In this document: one piece after another, positions 17,549 to 25,656 of the stretch
Layout: the number at the start of each line of letters is the position of its first letter
Numbering within the stretch: position 1 is the stretch's first letter
Assembly (NCBI RefSeq): GCF_026460985.1
Contig: NZ_JAPKNM010000119.1
Coordinates: 1 to 62,571, forward strand
Source: Sphingomonas sp.
GTDB lineage: Bacteria; Pseudomonadota; Alphaproteobacteria; Sphingomonadales; Sphingomonadaceae
Length of the DNA: 62,571 nt
Reading direction: 5' to 3'
Notes under the pieces: model-generated
Seen by the model: only the letters and a program-made list of their open reading frames with translations
Told to the model about the DNA's origin: nothing
Database searches by the model: none
Program-made: the position numbers and the translations under genes

Positions 17549-18001
17549 ACAGGGTCGCGGCAAAACCCGAGATCGATTCAATTGCCGTCGGTCGGCCACC
17601 CAACCGCACCTCAAAAGAATCGGAACAAACATTGAACATCTCCGACGGTGTACTAAGTCGTTCGGGCGACCGGGTCGCCGCACTTTGACATCGTCGGACC
17701 AATCCCTGCCGCGCGCATGCGTTGTCGCGCGTGACGGGCGCCTCCGTGACCTTGGCGGCGCCTGTCCGGCGCGCGGCTGTGACGCAGGTGGCGCCGCACA
17801 GCCGCGTAGGTGTGCCCCTGGTGTCACGCCGAAGGCGCTCAGCCGTAGCTTTTCCGACGCCACACTGGCGCGAACGCGACGCGCAGAGTCAAGCGCGCCG
17901 GGAACACAATTCTTATAAATCAATGCATTACCTGCATCCCCCGTCCCCACAAACAGCGTAGGCGAGTCAAGTTGGTCAGCAGCGGGTTCTCCGGCGCGGC
18001 A
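17549..18001. other. Non-coding region between convergent genes
   Basis: This 453-bp stretch lies between two convergent genes. No convincing gene, terminator or RNA was identified. It contains GC-rich, GGCGCC-bearing DNA at 17750-17800 and a short AT-rich segment (ATTCTTATAAATCAATGCATT) near 17908-17930. Frames across it lack ribosome-binding sites and coding-like composition. Confidence 0.5.
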
Positions 18002-18262
18002 TCAACCCGATGTTTCCACCAGCTCCACGACTTCGAAATCGTAGCGCTCCCAGCCCCGCTGCTTGGCGGCCTCGGCGGTCGCGGCCCGCTTTCCCGCCGC
18101 CTCGCGCAGCGACTTGGCGTGTCCCCAGAACACTTCGGTGCGCCCCCCGCCCAGATGCGCGACGATGCGCCAATAATGCGTGAAGGGCACCGCCGTCGGC
18201 CCGATCGTCTTGACATATCCGTCGGGCAAGGTGGCCGTGAGGTAGCGTTTCTTCTTCGCCAT
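18002..18262 (-). CDS. Small basic hypothetical protein (86 aa)
   Basis: The product begins MAKKKRYLTATLPDGYVKT, is rich in aromatic and basic residues, and ends with a predicted helix (SLREAAGKRAATAEAAKQ) and a beta-like YDFEVVELVE. No transmembrane segment or signal peptide is seen. The family is unknown to me. It lies 102 bp downstream of galU on the same strand and could share its transcript. Confidence 0.7.
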   Translation of the reverse strand: MAKKKRYLTATLPDGYVKTIGPTAVPFTHYWRIVAHLGGGRTEVFWGHAKSLREAAGKRAATAEAAKQRGWERYDFEVVELVETSG

Positions 18263-18364
18263 GGCAGGACGGGTAGCCGATCGCGCCTCGGCTATCGAGC
18301 GGCGCTTTCCATCGCCGAAGCGGCCGCGTGAAACGAGCCTCGCTTTTGCCTAGCCCTCCGCGCC

Positions 18365-19225
18365 TCAGCGCGAGGCGATGAAGCCGCGCACCGCCGGCGC
18401 GATGTCCTCGCGATCCAACGCCACCGCGATGTTCGCCTGGATGAAACCAGCCTTGTCGCCGCAATCGTAGCGGGTACCGGCGAAGGTCACGCCGTGGAAG
18501 GGCTGATCGCCAATCATCCGCGCCATCGCGTCGGTCAACTGGATCTCGCCGCCCGCCCCCTTTTCCTGCCCCTCGAGCACGCGCATCACTTCGGGCTGGA
18601 GGATGTAGCGGCCGATCACCGACAGGTTCGACGGCGCGGTGCCTGGCGCAGGCTTCTCGACCAGTCCCTTCACCTCGGTGAGCGATCCGTCGCGCGTACC
18701 GGGCGTTATGATGCCGTAACGATGGGTCTGATCGTCGGGGACCTCTTCGGCACAGATCAGATTGCCGCCGGTCCGGTTGTAGGCCTCGACCATCTGCTTG
18801 AGGCAGCCAGGCTTGCCGACCATGAAATCGTCGGCGAGCAGCACTGCGAAGGGCTCGTCGCCGACGATGTCGCGCGCGCACCAGACGGCATGACCCAGCC
18901 CCATCGGCTCCTGCTGGCGGACATAGGCCACGGCACCGGGCTTGAGCCGCGTCGCCTCGAGGATCTCGAGCGACTTGCCGCGCTCGCTCATCGTCGTCTC
19001 GAGCTCGAAGGCGATGTCGAAATGGTCCTCGATCGCGCTCTTGCCGCGGCCGGTGACGAAGATCATCTGCTCGATCCCCGCCTCCATAGCCTCATCGACC
19101 GCGTATTGGATCAGCGGCCGGTCCACGATCGGGAGCATCTCCTTGGGCATCGCCTTGGTGGCAGGAAGGAAACGGGTGCCAAGGCCCCCCACGGGGAATA
19201 CGGCCTTGCGCAAGGGCTTTATCAT
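18365..19225 (-). CDS. galU: UTP--glucose-1-phosphate uridylyltransferase
   Basis: GalU makes UDP-glucose from UTP and glucose-1-phosphate, the entry point for most cell-surface glycans here. The 286-residue protein has the nucleotide-binding motif GGLGTRFLPATKAMPKEMLP near residue 12, the catalytic region VLLADDFM near residue 128, VKGLVEKP near residue 200, and DCGDKAGFIQANIAVALDR near the end. The ATG at 19225 is chosen because AGGAG lies 7 nt upstream. An in-frame GTG two codons earlier is too close to that site. The gene is divergent from wecB. Confidence 0.96.
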   Translation of the reverse strand: MIKPLRKAVFPVGGLGTRFLPATKAMPKEMLPIVDRPLIQYAVDEAMEAGIEQMIFVTGRGKSAIEDHFDIAFELETTMSERGKSLEILEATRLKPGAVAYVRQQEPMGLGHAVWCARDIVGDEPFAVLLADDFMVGKPGCLKQMVEAYNRTGGNLICAEEVPDDQTHRYGIITPGTRDGSLTEVKGLVEKPAPGTAPSNLSVIGRYILQPEVMRVLEGQEKGAGGEIQLTDAMARMIGDQPFHGVTFAGTRYDCGDKAGFIQANIAVALDREDIAPAVRGFIASR

Positions 19226-19329
19226 GAACACTCTCCTGGCCGGTGGTCTTGCCCGTTCCGAAAGGTCCGATCAAGCGCAGCGCCCGCGTGCTTATATCGG
19301 TCTTAAACCTCTCGCGCTAAGGCGGCGCC

Positions 19330-20460
19330 ATGTCCGCACCCAAGGTCCTCGTCGTCTTCGGCACCCGCCCAGAGGCGATCAAGCTCTTCCCCGTCGTCCA
19401 GGCACTCGAGGCGCATGGCGGGCTCACGGTGCGGACCTGCGTGACCGCGCAGCATCGCGGCCTGCTCGACCAGGTACTCGGAATAGCCGGTATCGTACCC
19501 AATATGGATCTCGACCTGATGACGCCGGGCCAGTCGCTCGACGAGCTGACCGCGCGACTGCTCACCGGCCTGGGCAAGGTACTCGACGCGGAGAAGCCCG
19601 ATCGGGTCCTGGTCCAGGGCGACACCGCCACCGCGATGGTCGGCGCGCTCGCCGCTTATTATCGCAAGATCCCCGTCGGCCATGTCGAGGCCGGGCTGCG
19701 CTCGGGCGACATCTACCAGCCCTGGCCCGAGGAAGTGAACCGCCGCATCGTCGCGCCGATCGCCGACCAGCATTTCGCGCCGACCGAGACCGCGGCCGAG
19801 GCGCTGCGCCGCGAGAATGTGGACGCGGCGAGCATCCATGTCACCGGCAACACGGTGATCGACGCGCTCCACGCCACCCGCGCCCGCATCGCCGCGAATC
19901 CGTCGCTCGCCGCCGGGCTCGACACGATCGCTGAGCGCTTCGCCGGCAAGCGGCTGGTGCTCGTCACCACGCATCGCCGCGAGAATTTCGGCGACGGCAT
20001 GGCGGGAATCGCCGACGCGATCGCCCGCATCGCCGCGCGGCCCGACACTGCCATACTCTTCCCGATGCACCCCAACCCCAATGTCGTCTCGGTGATGGAC
20101 CGCGTGCTCGGCGACCGGCCCAATATCTGCCGCGTGGATCCGCTCGATTACCCCCATTTCATCCGCGCGCTTGGGCTCGCGGAGATCGTGCTCAGCGATT
20201 CGGGCGGCGTGCAGGAAGAGGCGCCCGCATTGGGCAAGCCGGTGCTCGTCATGCGCGAGACCACCGAGCGGCCCGAAGGCGTCGCCGCGGGCACCGCCAA
20301 GCTCGTCGGCACCGATCCCGACCGTATCGTTTCCGAAATCTCAACCCTCCTTGACGTACCTCAGGCCTATTCTGCCATGGCACGCGCCCACAATCCGTTC
20401 GGCGACGGCCATGCCGCAGAGCGGATTGCGGGGATCGTCGCACATGGTTTCGGACTCTGA
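19330..20460 (+). CDS. wecB: UDP-N-acetylglucosamine 2-epimerase (non-hydrolysing)
   Basis: The enzyme interconverts UDP-GlcNAc and UDP-ManNAc in the cytoplasm. The 376-residue protein has FGTRPEAIKLFPV near residue 10, GHVEAGLRSGD near residue 117, TTHRRENFG near residue 217, and SDSGGVQEEAPALGKP near residue 290, all diagnostic of the WecB/WbpI family. It overlaps wecC by 17 bp, so UDP-ManNAc is probably oxidised directly to UDP-ManNAcA. Confidence 0.95.
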   Translation: MSAPKVLVVFGTRPEAIKLFPVVQALEAHGGLTVRTCVTAQHRGLLDQVLGIAGIVPNMDLDLMTPGQSLDELTARLLTGLGKVLDAEKPDRVLVQGDTATAMVGALAAYYRKIPVGHVEAGLRSGDIYQPWPEEVNRRIVAPIADQHFAPTETAAEALRRENVDAASIHVTGNTVIDALHATRARIAANPSLAAGLDTIAERFAGKRLVLVTTHRRENFGDGMAGIADAIARIAARPDTAILFPMHPNPNVVSVMDRVLGDRPNICRVDPLDYPHFIRALGLAEIVLSDSGGVQEEAPALGKPVLVMRETTERPEGVAAGTAKLVGTDPDRIVSEISTLLDVPQAYSAMARAHNPFGDGHAAERIAGIVAHGFGL

Positions 20461-21739
20461 ACTCAAGGTCGCCGTCCTCGGCCTGGGTTATATCGGCCTC
20501 CCTACCGCGGCGGTGATCGCGCGTACCGGCGCCAAGGTTCTCGGCGTCGACGTCCACCAGTCGGTGGTCGACACGGTCAATTCGGGCAAGGTCCATATCG
20601 AGGAGATCGACCTCGACGGCCTCGTCTCGGGCGTGGTCGCCCGCGGCAATCTACGCGCCTCGCTGCAGATCGAACCTTCCGATGTGTTCGTCATCGCGGT
20701 GCCCACGCCCTTCGGCGAGAATCACGCGCCCGACATCGGCTATGTCCTCAAGGCAGCGACCACGATCGCGATCGTGCTCAAGCATGGCGACGTCGTCATC
20801 CTCGAATCGACCTCGCCGGTCGGCACCACGGAGAAGGTCGCCGCATTGCTCGCGCAGCTGAGACCCGATCTGAAGATCCCCGGCCATTGCACGGGCAGCG
20901 CGGACATCGCGATCGCCTATTGCCCCGAGCGCGTGCTGCCCGGCCGCATCCTCGTCGAGCTGATCGACAATGATCGCGTGATCGGCGGCATCACGCCGCG
21001 CTGCGCGCGCAAGGCGTTGCAATTCTATCGCCGCTTCGTCCGCGGCGCCTGCGTCACCACCACCGCCAAGGCGGCCGAGATGACCAAGCTCGCCGAGAAC
21101 GCCTTCCGCGACGTCAACATCGCCTTCGCCAACGAATTGTCGCTGGTGGCCGACCAGATGGGCGTCGACGTCTGGGAAGTCATCCGCCTCGCCAATCGCC
21201 ATCCGCGCGTCAACATCCTGTCGCCCGGCCCCGGCGTGGGCGGGCATTGCATCGCGGTCGACCCATGGTTCCTGGTGAGCGCCGCGCCCGACCACACGCC
21301 GCTGATCCGCACCGCCCGCGAAGTGAACGACGGCAAGGTCGAGCACGTCATCGCCCGGGCATCGGCGATGATCGAAGCCGATCCCGCGGTCCGCGTCGCC
21401 TGCCTCGGCCTCGCCTTCAAGGCGAATATCGACGATTTCCGCGAGAGCCCCGCGCTCAAGGTCGCGCTCGCGCTGGCGCAGCGCTTCGGCGAGCGGGTCG
21501 CTATCGTCGAACCCTATGCCGCCGCACTGCCCGCCTGCTTCGACGGCACCGGGGCGGTGCTGACCGACGTCGACGCTGCGATCGAGACCTGCGGTACCTT
21601 CATCGTTCTGGTGGACCACGACGTATTCCGCTCGATCCCGCTCGACGAGCGCGCGGACAAGCAGGTCTACGACACCCGCGGCATCTGGCCCGACCAGCCC
21701 GCGACGCCCCCGGGGGAGCCGCTTCGAATGGCCGGGTGA
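20444..21739 (+). CDS. wecC: UDP-N-acetyl-D-mannosamine dehydrogenase
   Basis: The enzyme oxidises UDP-ManNAc to UDP-ManNAcA with NAD+. The 431-residue protein has VAVLGLGYIGLPTAAV near residue 8, VPTPFGENHAPDIGYV near residue 87, and the catalytic Cys in GPGVGGHCIAVDPWFLVSA near residue 265. That is the WecC-type signature, distinct from the paralogue at 16202-17548. The ATG at 20444 lies inside the end of wecB; the frame is open further upstream, but only within wecB coding sequence. Confidence 0.94.
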   Translation: MVSDSELKVAVLGLGYIGLPTAAVIARTGAKVLGVDVHQSVVDTVNSGKVHIEEIDLDGLVSGVVARGNLRASLQIEPSDVFVIAVPTPFGENHAPDIGYVLKAATTIAIVLKHGDVVILESTSPVGTTEKVAALLAQLRPDLKIPGHCTGSADIAIAYCPERVLPGRILVELIDNDRVIGGITPRCARKALQFYRRFVRGACVTTTAKAAEMTKLAENAFRDVNIAFANELSLVADQMGVDVWEVIRLANRHPRVNILSPGPGVGGHCIAVDPWFLVSAAPDHTPLIRTAREVNDGKVEHVIARASAMIEADPAVRVACLGLAFKANIDDFRESPALKVALALAQRFGERVAIVEPYAAALPACFDGTGAVLTDVDAAIETCGTFIVLVDHDVFRSIPLDERADKQVYDTRGIWPDQPATPPGEPLRMAG

Positions 21740-21745
21740 CCCGGT

Positions 21746-22822
21746 CTATTTGTGCCGGATCAGCAGCGACTGCCAGTCGCCGCTGAGCGGCTGGTTCCGC
21801 TCCGCGATCAGCCCGGGAATCATCGGCCGCGCCGAGATCGCCTCGATCTTCGCGACTTCAGCCTCGAGCGTGGCGACACGATCGCGCCAATGCGGATGCG
21901 ACCGGCTGCGGAAGATGCCCCCTGCCTTGCTCGGCCCGAAGCTCTTCCAGAAGGCGATCGAGGCGCGCGGCGAATAGCCGGCATTGGCGAGCAGATAGAC
22001 CGACAGAAGGTCGGCCTGGATCTCGGTCTGGCGGAAATATTTCACATTGGCGCCGAAGCCGGAGAGCATTCCGAAATCGACACCACGTGCTTCCAGCCGG
22101 TCGCGATGGTGCAGGATGTTGTGCGAGAATTCGTGCGCCACGGCGCCGGCGACCTGCTCGTCGGTATAGGTTTCGAGGAAACGCGCGCTGATCTGCACCA
22201 TCGTACCGTCGGCCGAGGCGTTATAGTCGCCGGCCAAGCGCAGCTCGAACCGCGAACGGCACGCCGGGACCGGGCTGACCGTGACCTTGATCGGCGCGCC
22301 GGCCCGAATCGCCTCCACTTCGATCGGGGCGTCCGGCGCCAAGGCGGCGATCGCGAGCTGGGTGGCCACCAGCCGCTGCGTCGTTCCCGGCTTTCCCGGC
22401 ATCGAGGCGATCACGATCGGTCCGACGCGCACCAGGGAATCATCGCGGCGAATCCCTGCGCGCGCCACCGGGCTCCCGGCCAGAACGCCCTCGACCGCGA
22501 CGGGCGTGGCGAAACCGAAATGCTCCCGGGCCGCATCGCGAGACGCAGTATCGAATTGATCGAGCGTATGAAGTTGGAAGCCCATCCCAGGCTCCAGCCG
22601 ATCGCAAAGCGGCGCGTTGGCAACCGAGAGCCGCCAACCGATCTCCGCGAGCTCGAGGTCGGCGTTCCTGACGGCCTCGAACTCCTCCCGGTTCTGTCCC
22701 ACAGCCGCACTTGCGGATGGGGTCCCGAGGATCACGACGATACCCGCGGCGCCTGCGAAGAATCGATCGGCCAGGAGCCGGCAACCATGGCGGAAGGAGC
22801 GAAGCATACGCTCTTTAGCCAT
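21746..22822 (-). CDS. M48-family metallopeptidase with PDZ-like domain
   Basis: The product of about 358 residues has an N-terminal hydrophobic signal (FFAGAAGIVVILGTPSASA) and is probably periplasmic. A PDZ-like segment (VEGVLAGSPVARAGIRRDDSLVRVG) precedes the peptidase domain. That domain has the zinc motif HEFSHNILHH and a downstream glutamate in TEIQADLLSVY. Relatives act in envelope quality control (compare BepA and LoiP), but the substrate here is unknown. The start is uncertain: ATGs at 22822 and 22807 both give a signal peptide, and the frame extends to 22951. It is convergent with wecC. Confidence 0.85.
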   Translation of the reverse strand: MAKERMLRSFRHGCRLLADRFFAGAAGIVVILGTPSASAAVGQNREEFEAVRNADLELAEIGWRLSVANAPLCDRLEPGMGFQLHTLDQFDTASRDAAREHFGFATPVAVEGVLAGSPVARAGIRRDDSLVRVGPIVIASMPGKPGTTQRLVATQLAIAALAPDAPIEVEAIRAGAPIKVTVSPVPACRSRFELRLAGDYNASADGTMVQISARFLETYTDEQVAGAVAHEFSHNILHHRDRLEARGVDFGMLSGFGANVKYFRQTEIQADLLSVYLLANAGYSPRASIAFWKSFGPSKAGGIFRSRSHPHWRDRVATLEAEVAKIEAISARPMIPGLIAERNQPLSGDWQSLLIRHK

Positions 22823-23163
22823 GCGGGGCGGACAATCACAATCCGATGCGCCCGAGGGCATGCTACGTCTTCGCGAGAGCAGATCGCGCAGCGTCCTTCC
22901 CCCTGGGGCCTGGCGGGGCTCCCTGTCACATTCCGTTAACCCCCTTGGCACTAATGCTGCGTCGCGTTATAGAAATGCGCGCGCTCGCAGCACGGGTCCA
23001 AGTTGTGAGCAATGAGTTCGGATAAACCGGACCGGTGTTGCGTTCAGGCCACGGCACGACTAGGTTTGTCGTGAGCTTGGATTTTGAGGTGTTGCCGTCG
23101 GCAGACTCCTATGCCATAGGACTGCCTGACGAGAACACCGGAGCTCGAAGAGGGAGTAGAATA
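22823..23163. promoter_or_regulatory. Divergent intergenic region with a palindrome
   Basis: This 341-bp gap separates the divergent peptidase and small-protein genes and should hold promoters for both. It contains a 7-1-7 inverted repeat TCCTATG-C-CATAGGA at 23107-23121, about 43 bp before the small gene's start. That is a reasonable size and place for an operator. A GAGGGAG ribosome-binding site precedes the ATG at 23164. No -35/-10 pair could be named with confidence. Confidence 0.4.
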
Positions 23164-23385
23164 ATGTTGTCAAAGCTTCTTACGGCAGCTGCAGTCGTTA
23201 CGATGGCAGCCACCCCGGTTGTGGCGGCTCCGGCCTCCAAGCTTTCGCTTTCGCGCGCCTCGACGGCGAGCGAGAAGGATAGCGAGCTGGCCCCGGCGGT
23301 GATCATTGGCGTGCTTGCCACGGCCGCGATCATCGGTGGCGCGATCGCGCTGGCCAACAACGACGACGATCCCGACAGCCCGTAA
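23164..23385 (+). CDS. Small secreted/membrane hypothetical protein (73 aa)
   Basis: The product of 73 residues has a signal peptide (MLSKLLTAAAVVTMAATPVVAA), a short Ser/Ala-rich linker, a hydrophobic stretch (AVIIGVLATAAIIGGAIALA) and an acidic end (NNDDDPDSP). It may be a periplasmic tail-anchored peptide. The ATG follows GAGGGAG with good spacing, and a terminator follows the gene, so it is an independent, probably well expressed unit. Its function is unknown. Confidence 0.8.
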   Translation: MLSKLLTAAAVVTMAATPVVAAPASKLSLSRASTASEKDSELAPAVIIGVLATAAIIGGAIALANNDDDPDSP

Positions 23386-23408
23386 GCTGTCCGGCATCCG
23401 GAAATATG

Positions 23409-23440
23409 AGTGGCGGCCTGAAAGGGCCGCCACTTTCGTT
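23409..23440 (+). terminator. Rho-independent terminator
   Basis: AGTGGCGGCC pairs perfectly with GGCCGCCACT around a 6-nt loop and is followed by TTCGTTTGT. It lies 24 bp after the stop of the 73-aa gene and ends that transcript. Confidence 0.85.
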
Positions 23441-23593
23441 TGTGCCGTTGGCAGATCGCCGACCATGTGTTGCCGAACCTTTGGGCTCTCCCCGCGCGGC
23501 GCGACGCGTGCCCGCGAGCAACGGAAATTCCGTTCACCGGCGTTGCAGGGACTCCCTATATATTCGGTCTGCTAAGCCGAACCGATCCCAATC

Positions 23594-24358
23594 ATGCCAT
23601 TAAAATTCTTCCGCCGCCCCTCACCGAAAGCCGCCCCATCATCGTCGGTGCCCGACGGCGAACGCATCTATGCGATTGGGGATATACACGGTCGGCACGA
23701 TCTGCTGACCGAACTCCTGGCCAAGATTGCCGCCGACGACAAGGATCGCGGCCCTGCCGCCACTCGCATCATTTTCTTGGGCGACCTTGTCGATCGAGGC
23801 CCCGAATCTGCGCAAGTCGTCGATACGCTCCTGCGCCTCAAACATGACCATCCGAACACGCATTTCCTTCTCGGCAACCATGAGGAGGTGTTCCTAGAGG
23901 CCCTCAAGGGCGACGAGCAGGCCCTGAAGTTCTTCATCAGGATCGGAGGCCGCGAGACGATATTGAGCTATGGGATCAGCCCATCCCGCTATACGACGCT
24001 GAACTATAGCGAGCTCCAGGAAGAATTGGGCGACCTAGTGCCAGCCGAGCATATCGAATTTCTCTCCGGCTTTGAGGACATGGTGATCGTCGGCGATTAT
24101 GCATTCGTCCACGCGGGTATTCGCCCGGGAAAGGCCTTACCCGAGCAGAAGGCGAAGGACCTACGCTGGATTCGAGAGGAATTCCTGAACTTCAACGGAA
24201 GCTTCGAGAAGGTCATCGTCCACGGCCACACGATAACCGAACAGGCGGAACTGCTTCCGCACCGGATCGGGCTGGATACTGGCGCCTACGCAAGCGGCAG
24301 GCTGTCAGGGATGGGTTTCGAAGGCAATCGGCGCTGGCTGCTTCAAACGGGCGCCTAA
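23594..24358 (+). CDS. Metallophosphoesterase (PPP-type serine/threonine phosphatase family)
   Basis: The 254-residue cytoplasmic protein has the metal-binding signature of PPP phosphatases: GDIHGRHD near residue 29, GDLVDRGPES near residue 62, GNHEE near residue 94, and the later histidines in FVHAGIRPG and VHGHT. Relatives remove phosphate from Ser/Thr proteins or hydrolyse Ap4A. It lies next to an exopolysaccharide operon that encodes a tyrosine autokinase, but no functional link is shown by the sequence. Confidence 0.9.
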   Translation: MPLKFFRRPSPKAAPSSSVPDGERIYAIGDIHGRHDLLTELLAKIAADDKDRGPAATRIIFLGDLVDRGPESAQVVDTLLRLKHDHPNTHFLLGNHEEVFLEALKGDEQALKFFIRIGGRETILSYGISPSRYTTLNYSELQEELGDLVPAEHIEFLSGFEDMVIVGDYAFVHAGIRPGKALPEQKAKDLRWIREEFLNFNGSFEKVIVHGHTITEQAELLPHRIGLDTGAYASGRLSGMGFEGNRRWLLQTGA

Positions 24359-24411
24359 CTTACGCTTTAGCCTGCCGGTACCGCGCTATCGCGCCTCGCT
24401 CCGGAAAACGC

Positions 24412-25656
24412 TCAATCCGTTCGACGCACATCTATCGAGTCGATATTCACATCCCCCCCGAAGGGGCTAGTCCCAGCATAGCCGTCGATCGACATGAACT
24501 GATAGGCGCAACCGTCGGGAACATTGAAGCTGCCGCGAACAAGCTGAGGTCCAGTTTTCAACGGCGCGCTGGTGCTCCACAAGACCTGTCCGGCTGTGTC
24601 GACGCAACGCATCGACCAACGAAGCTCGGCGTTCTGGGACTCTTCCCGGATCGCCTGCCTTGCCTGCAGGACATAGTTCCCCGGAGCCAGGGCAAGAAGC
24701 TTGCGAGCGACAAAGCCCTGCGCGCCCGAACTGAAGGTAGCGCTCAAAACCAAGCTGCCGCCCGGCCCTCCCCCAAGGATCGAACCGCGAATGTCCTCCA
24801 ACGCCGAAGGCTGCCAGGTGATCGGGGCGAAGCGCGCGACTGTCGTCGCCTCGGCCAGTTGCGCATCGCGCAGCACGCGCGCGCTCGCTCCCGGCAGGGT
24901 CAGATAATAACGCTGCGCCACGTCGAAATAGCGACCTTCCACCAGGCCACGCAGGAGTTCCTCCGTCAGCGGGCGAAGATCATCCGTCTCCGGCAGGCCG
25001 CCGGCGTGCATCAGCATATTAGCAAGCAGATCCGGCCGCTTGGTCGAGGAGAGAGCTTGTCGAATGAACGCGTTGAGCCAGGGGTTGTGGGCATTCACGA
25101 ACGGCGCGAGGGCGGGCCACAACTCCCTGTCTTCGGCGGCGGAGGCCAGAATGGGAAGCAGAAGCTGGCGCGACTCCATCTTGGTGCGAAGCGCGCTGTC
25201 ATAGTGCCGGAGGGCGCCGGGGACGTCGTTGCGCCTGACCGCATCTTCGATCAGCCAAAGCTGGGTAGCCAGATCCCGTCGGGAGAGGCGGTCAGAAAGG
25301 CCGAAGAGACGACGCGCCTTCGCCTCGTTCCCGGACAGGCTCTCGTGCACGGCGAGAGCCTGAATGGCGGGCGTGTTGATCGCCAGCCCTTCGATGGCTC
25401 GCCGTGCAGTCTCGGCCATCCGAGCATCCGGTCGCCTGGCAGGTACCGCGGTGCCGACCATGTGCGATTGGGCGAGCATTCCCAGCGCCAAGGGGTCGCC
25501 GGGCCGGAATTTCAGCGCGCGCTGCGGATCGCTCGTCCGACTTACATTGGCCGCCGCAGCGGTAAATGCGAGCCAGGCAAGTCCCACCGCCGGCAATCCC
25601 ACGAGCGCGACACGCCACACCGGGAGCCCTGCCCGCACGCCATCATTCCTTCGCAT
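24412..25656 (-). CDS. Membrane-anchored TPR-like protein of the exopolysaccharide operon
   Basis: The 414-residue product has one N-terminal hydrophobic segment (VALVGLPAVGLAWLAFTAAAA). Alpha-helical, TPR-like repeats follow (DPQRALKFRPGDPLALGMLAQ and onward). The C-terminal 150 residues look like a beta-sandwich, with GGSLVLSATFSSGAQGFVARKL and YQFMSIDGYAG. It overlaps the end of the Wzc gene by 14 bp and is the last gene of the operon. A role in assembling or binding the exported polymer is likely by context, but no family was recognised. Confidence 0.75.
   Translation of the reverse strand: MRRNDGVRAGLPVWRVALVGLPAVGLAWLAFTAAAANVSRTSDPQRALKFRPGDPLALGMLAQSHMVGTAVPARRPDARMAETARRAIEGLAINTPAIQALAVHESLSGNEAKARRLFGLSDRLSRRDLATQLWLIEDAVRRNDVPGALRHYDSALRTKMESRQLLLPILASAAEDRELWPALAPFVNAHNPWLNAFIRQALSSTKRPDLLANMLMHAGGLPETDDLRPLTEELLRGLVEGRYFDVAQRYYLTLPGASARVLRDAQLAEATTVARFAPITWQPSALEDIRGSILGGGPGGSLVLSATFSSGAQGFVARKLLALAPGNYVLQARQAIREESQNAELRWSMRCVDTAGQVLWSTSAPLKTGPQLVRGSFNVPDGCAYQFMSIDGYAGTSPFGGDVNIDSIDVRRTD

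Noticed and set aside
16064..17950. Minus-strand open frame of 628 codons opposite the UDP-sugar dehydrogenase
   Set aside because: It covers the whole dehydrogenase gene in antisense and looks like random translation of GC-rich DNA.
17685..17961. Small plus-strand ORFs in the gap after the UDP-sugar dehydrogenase
   Set aside because: No ribosome-binding site, no coding-like composition and no recognisable protein pattern.
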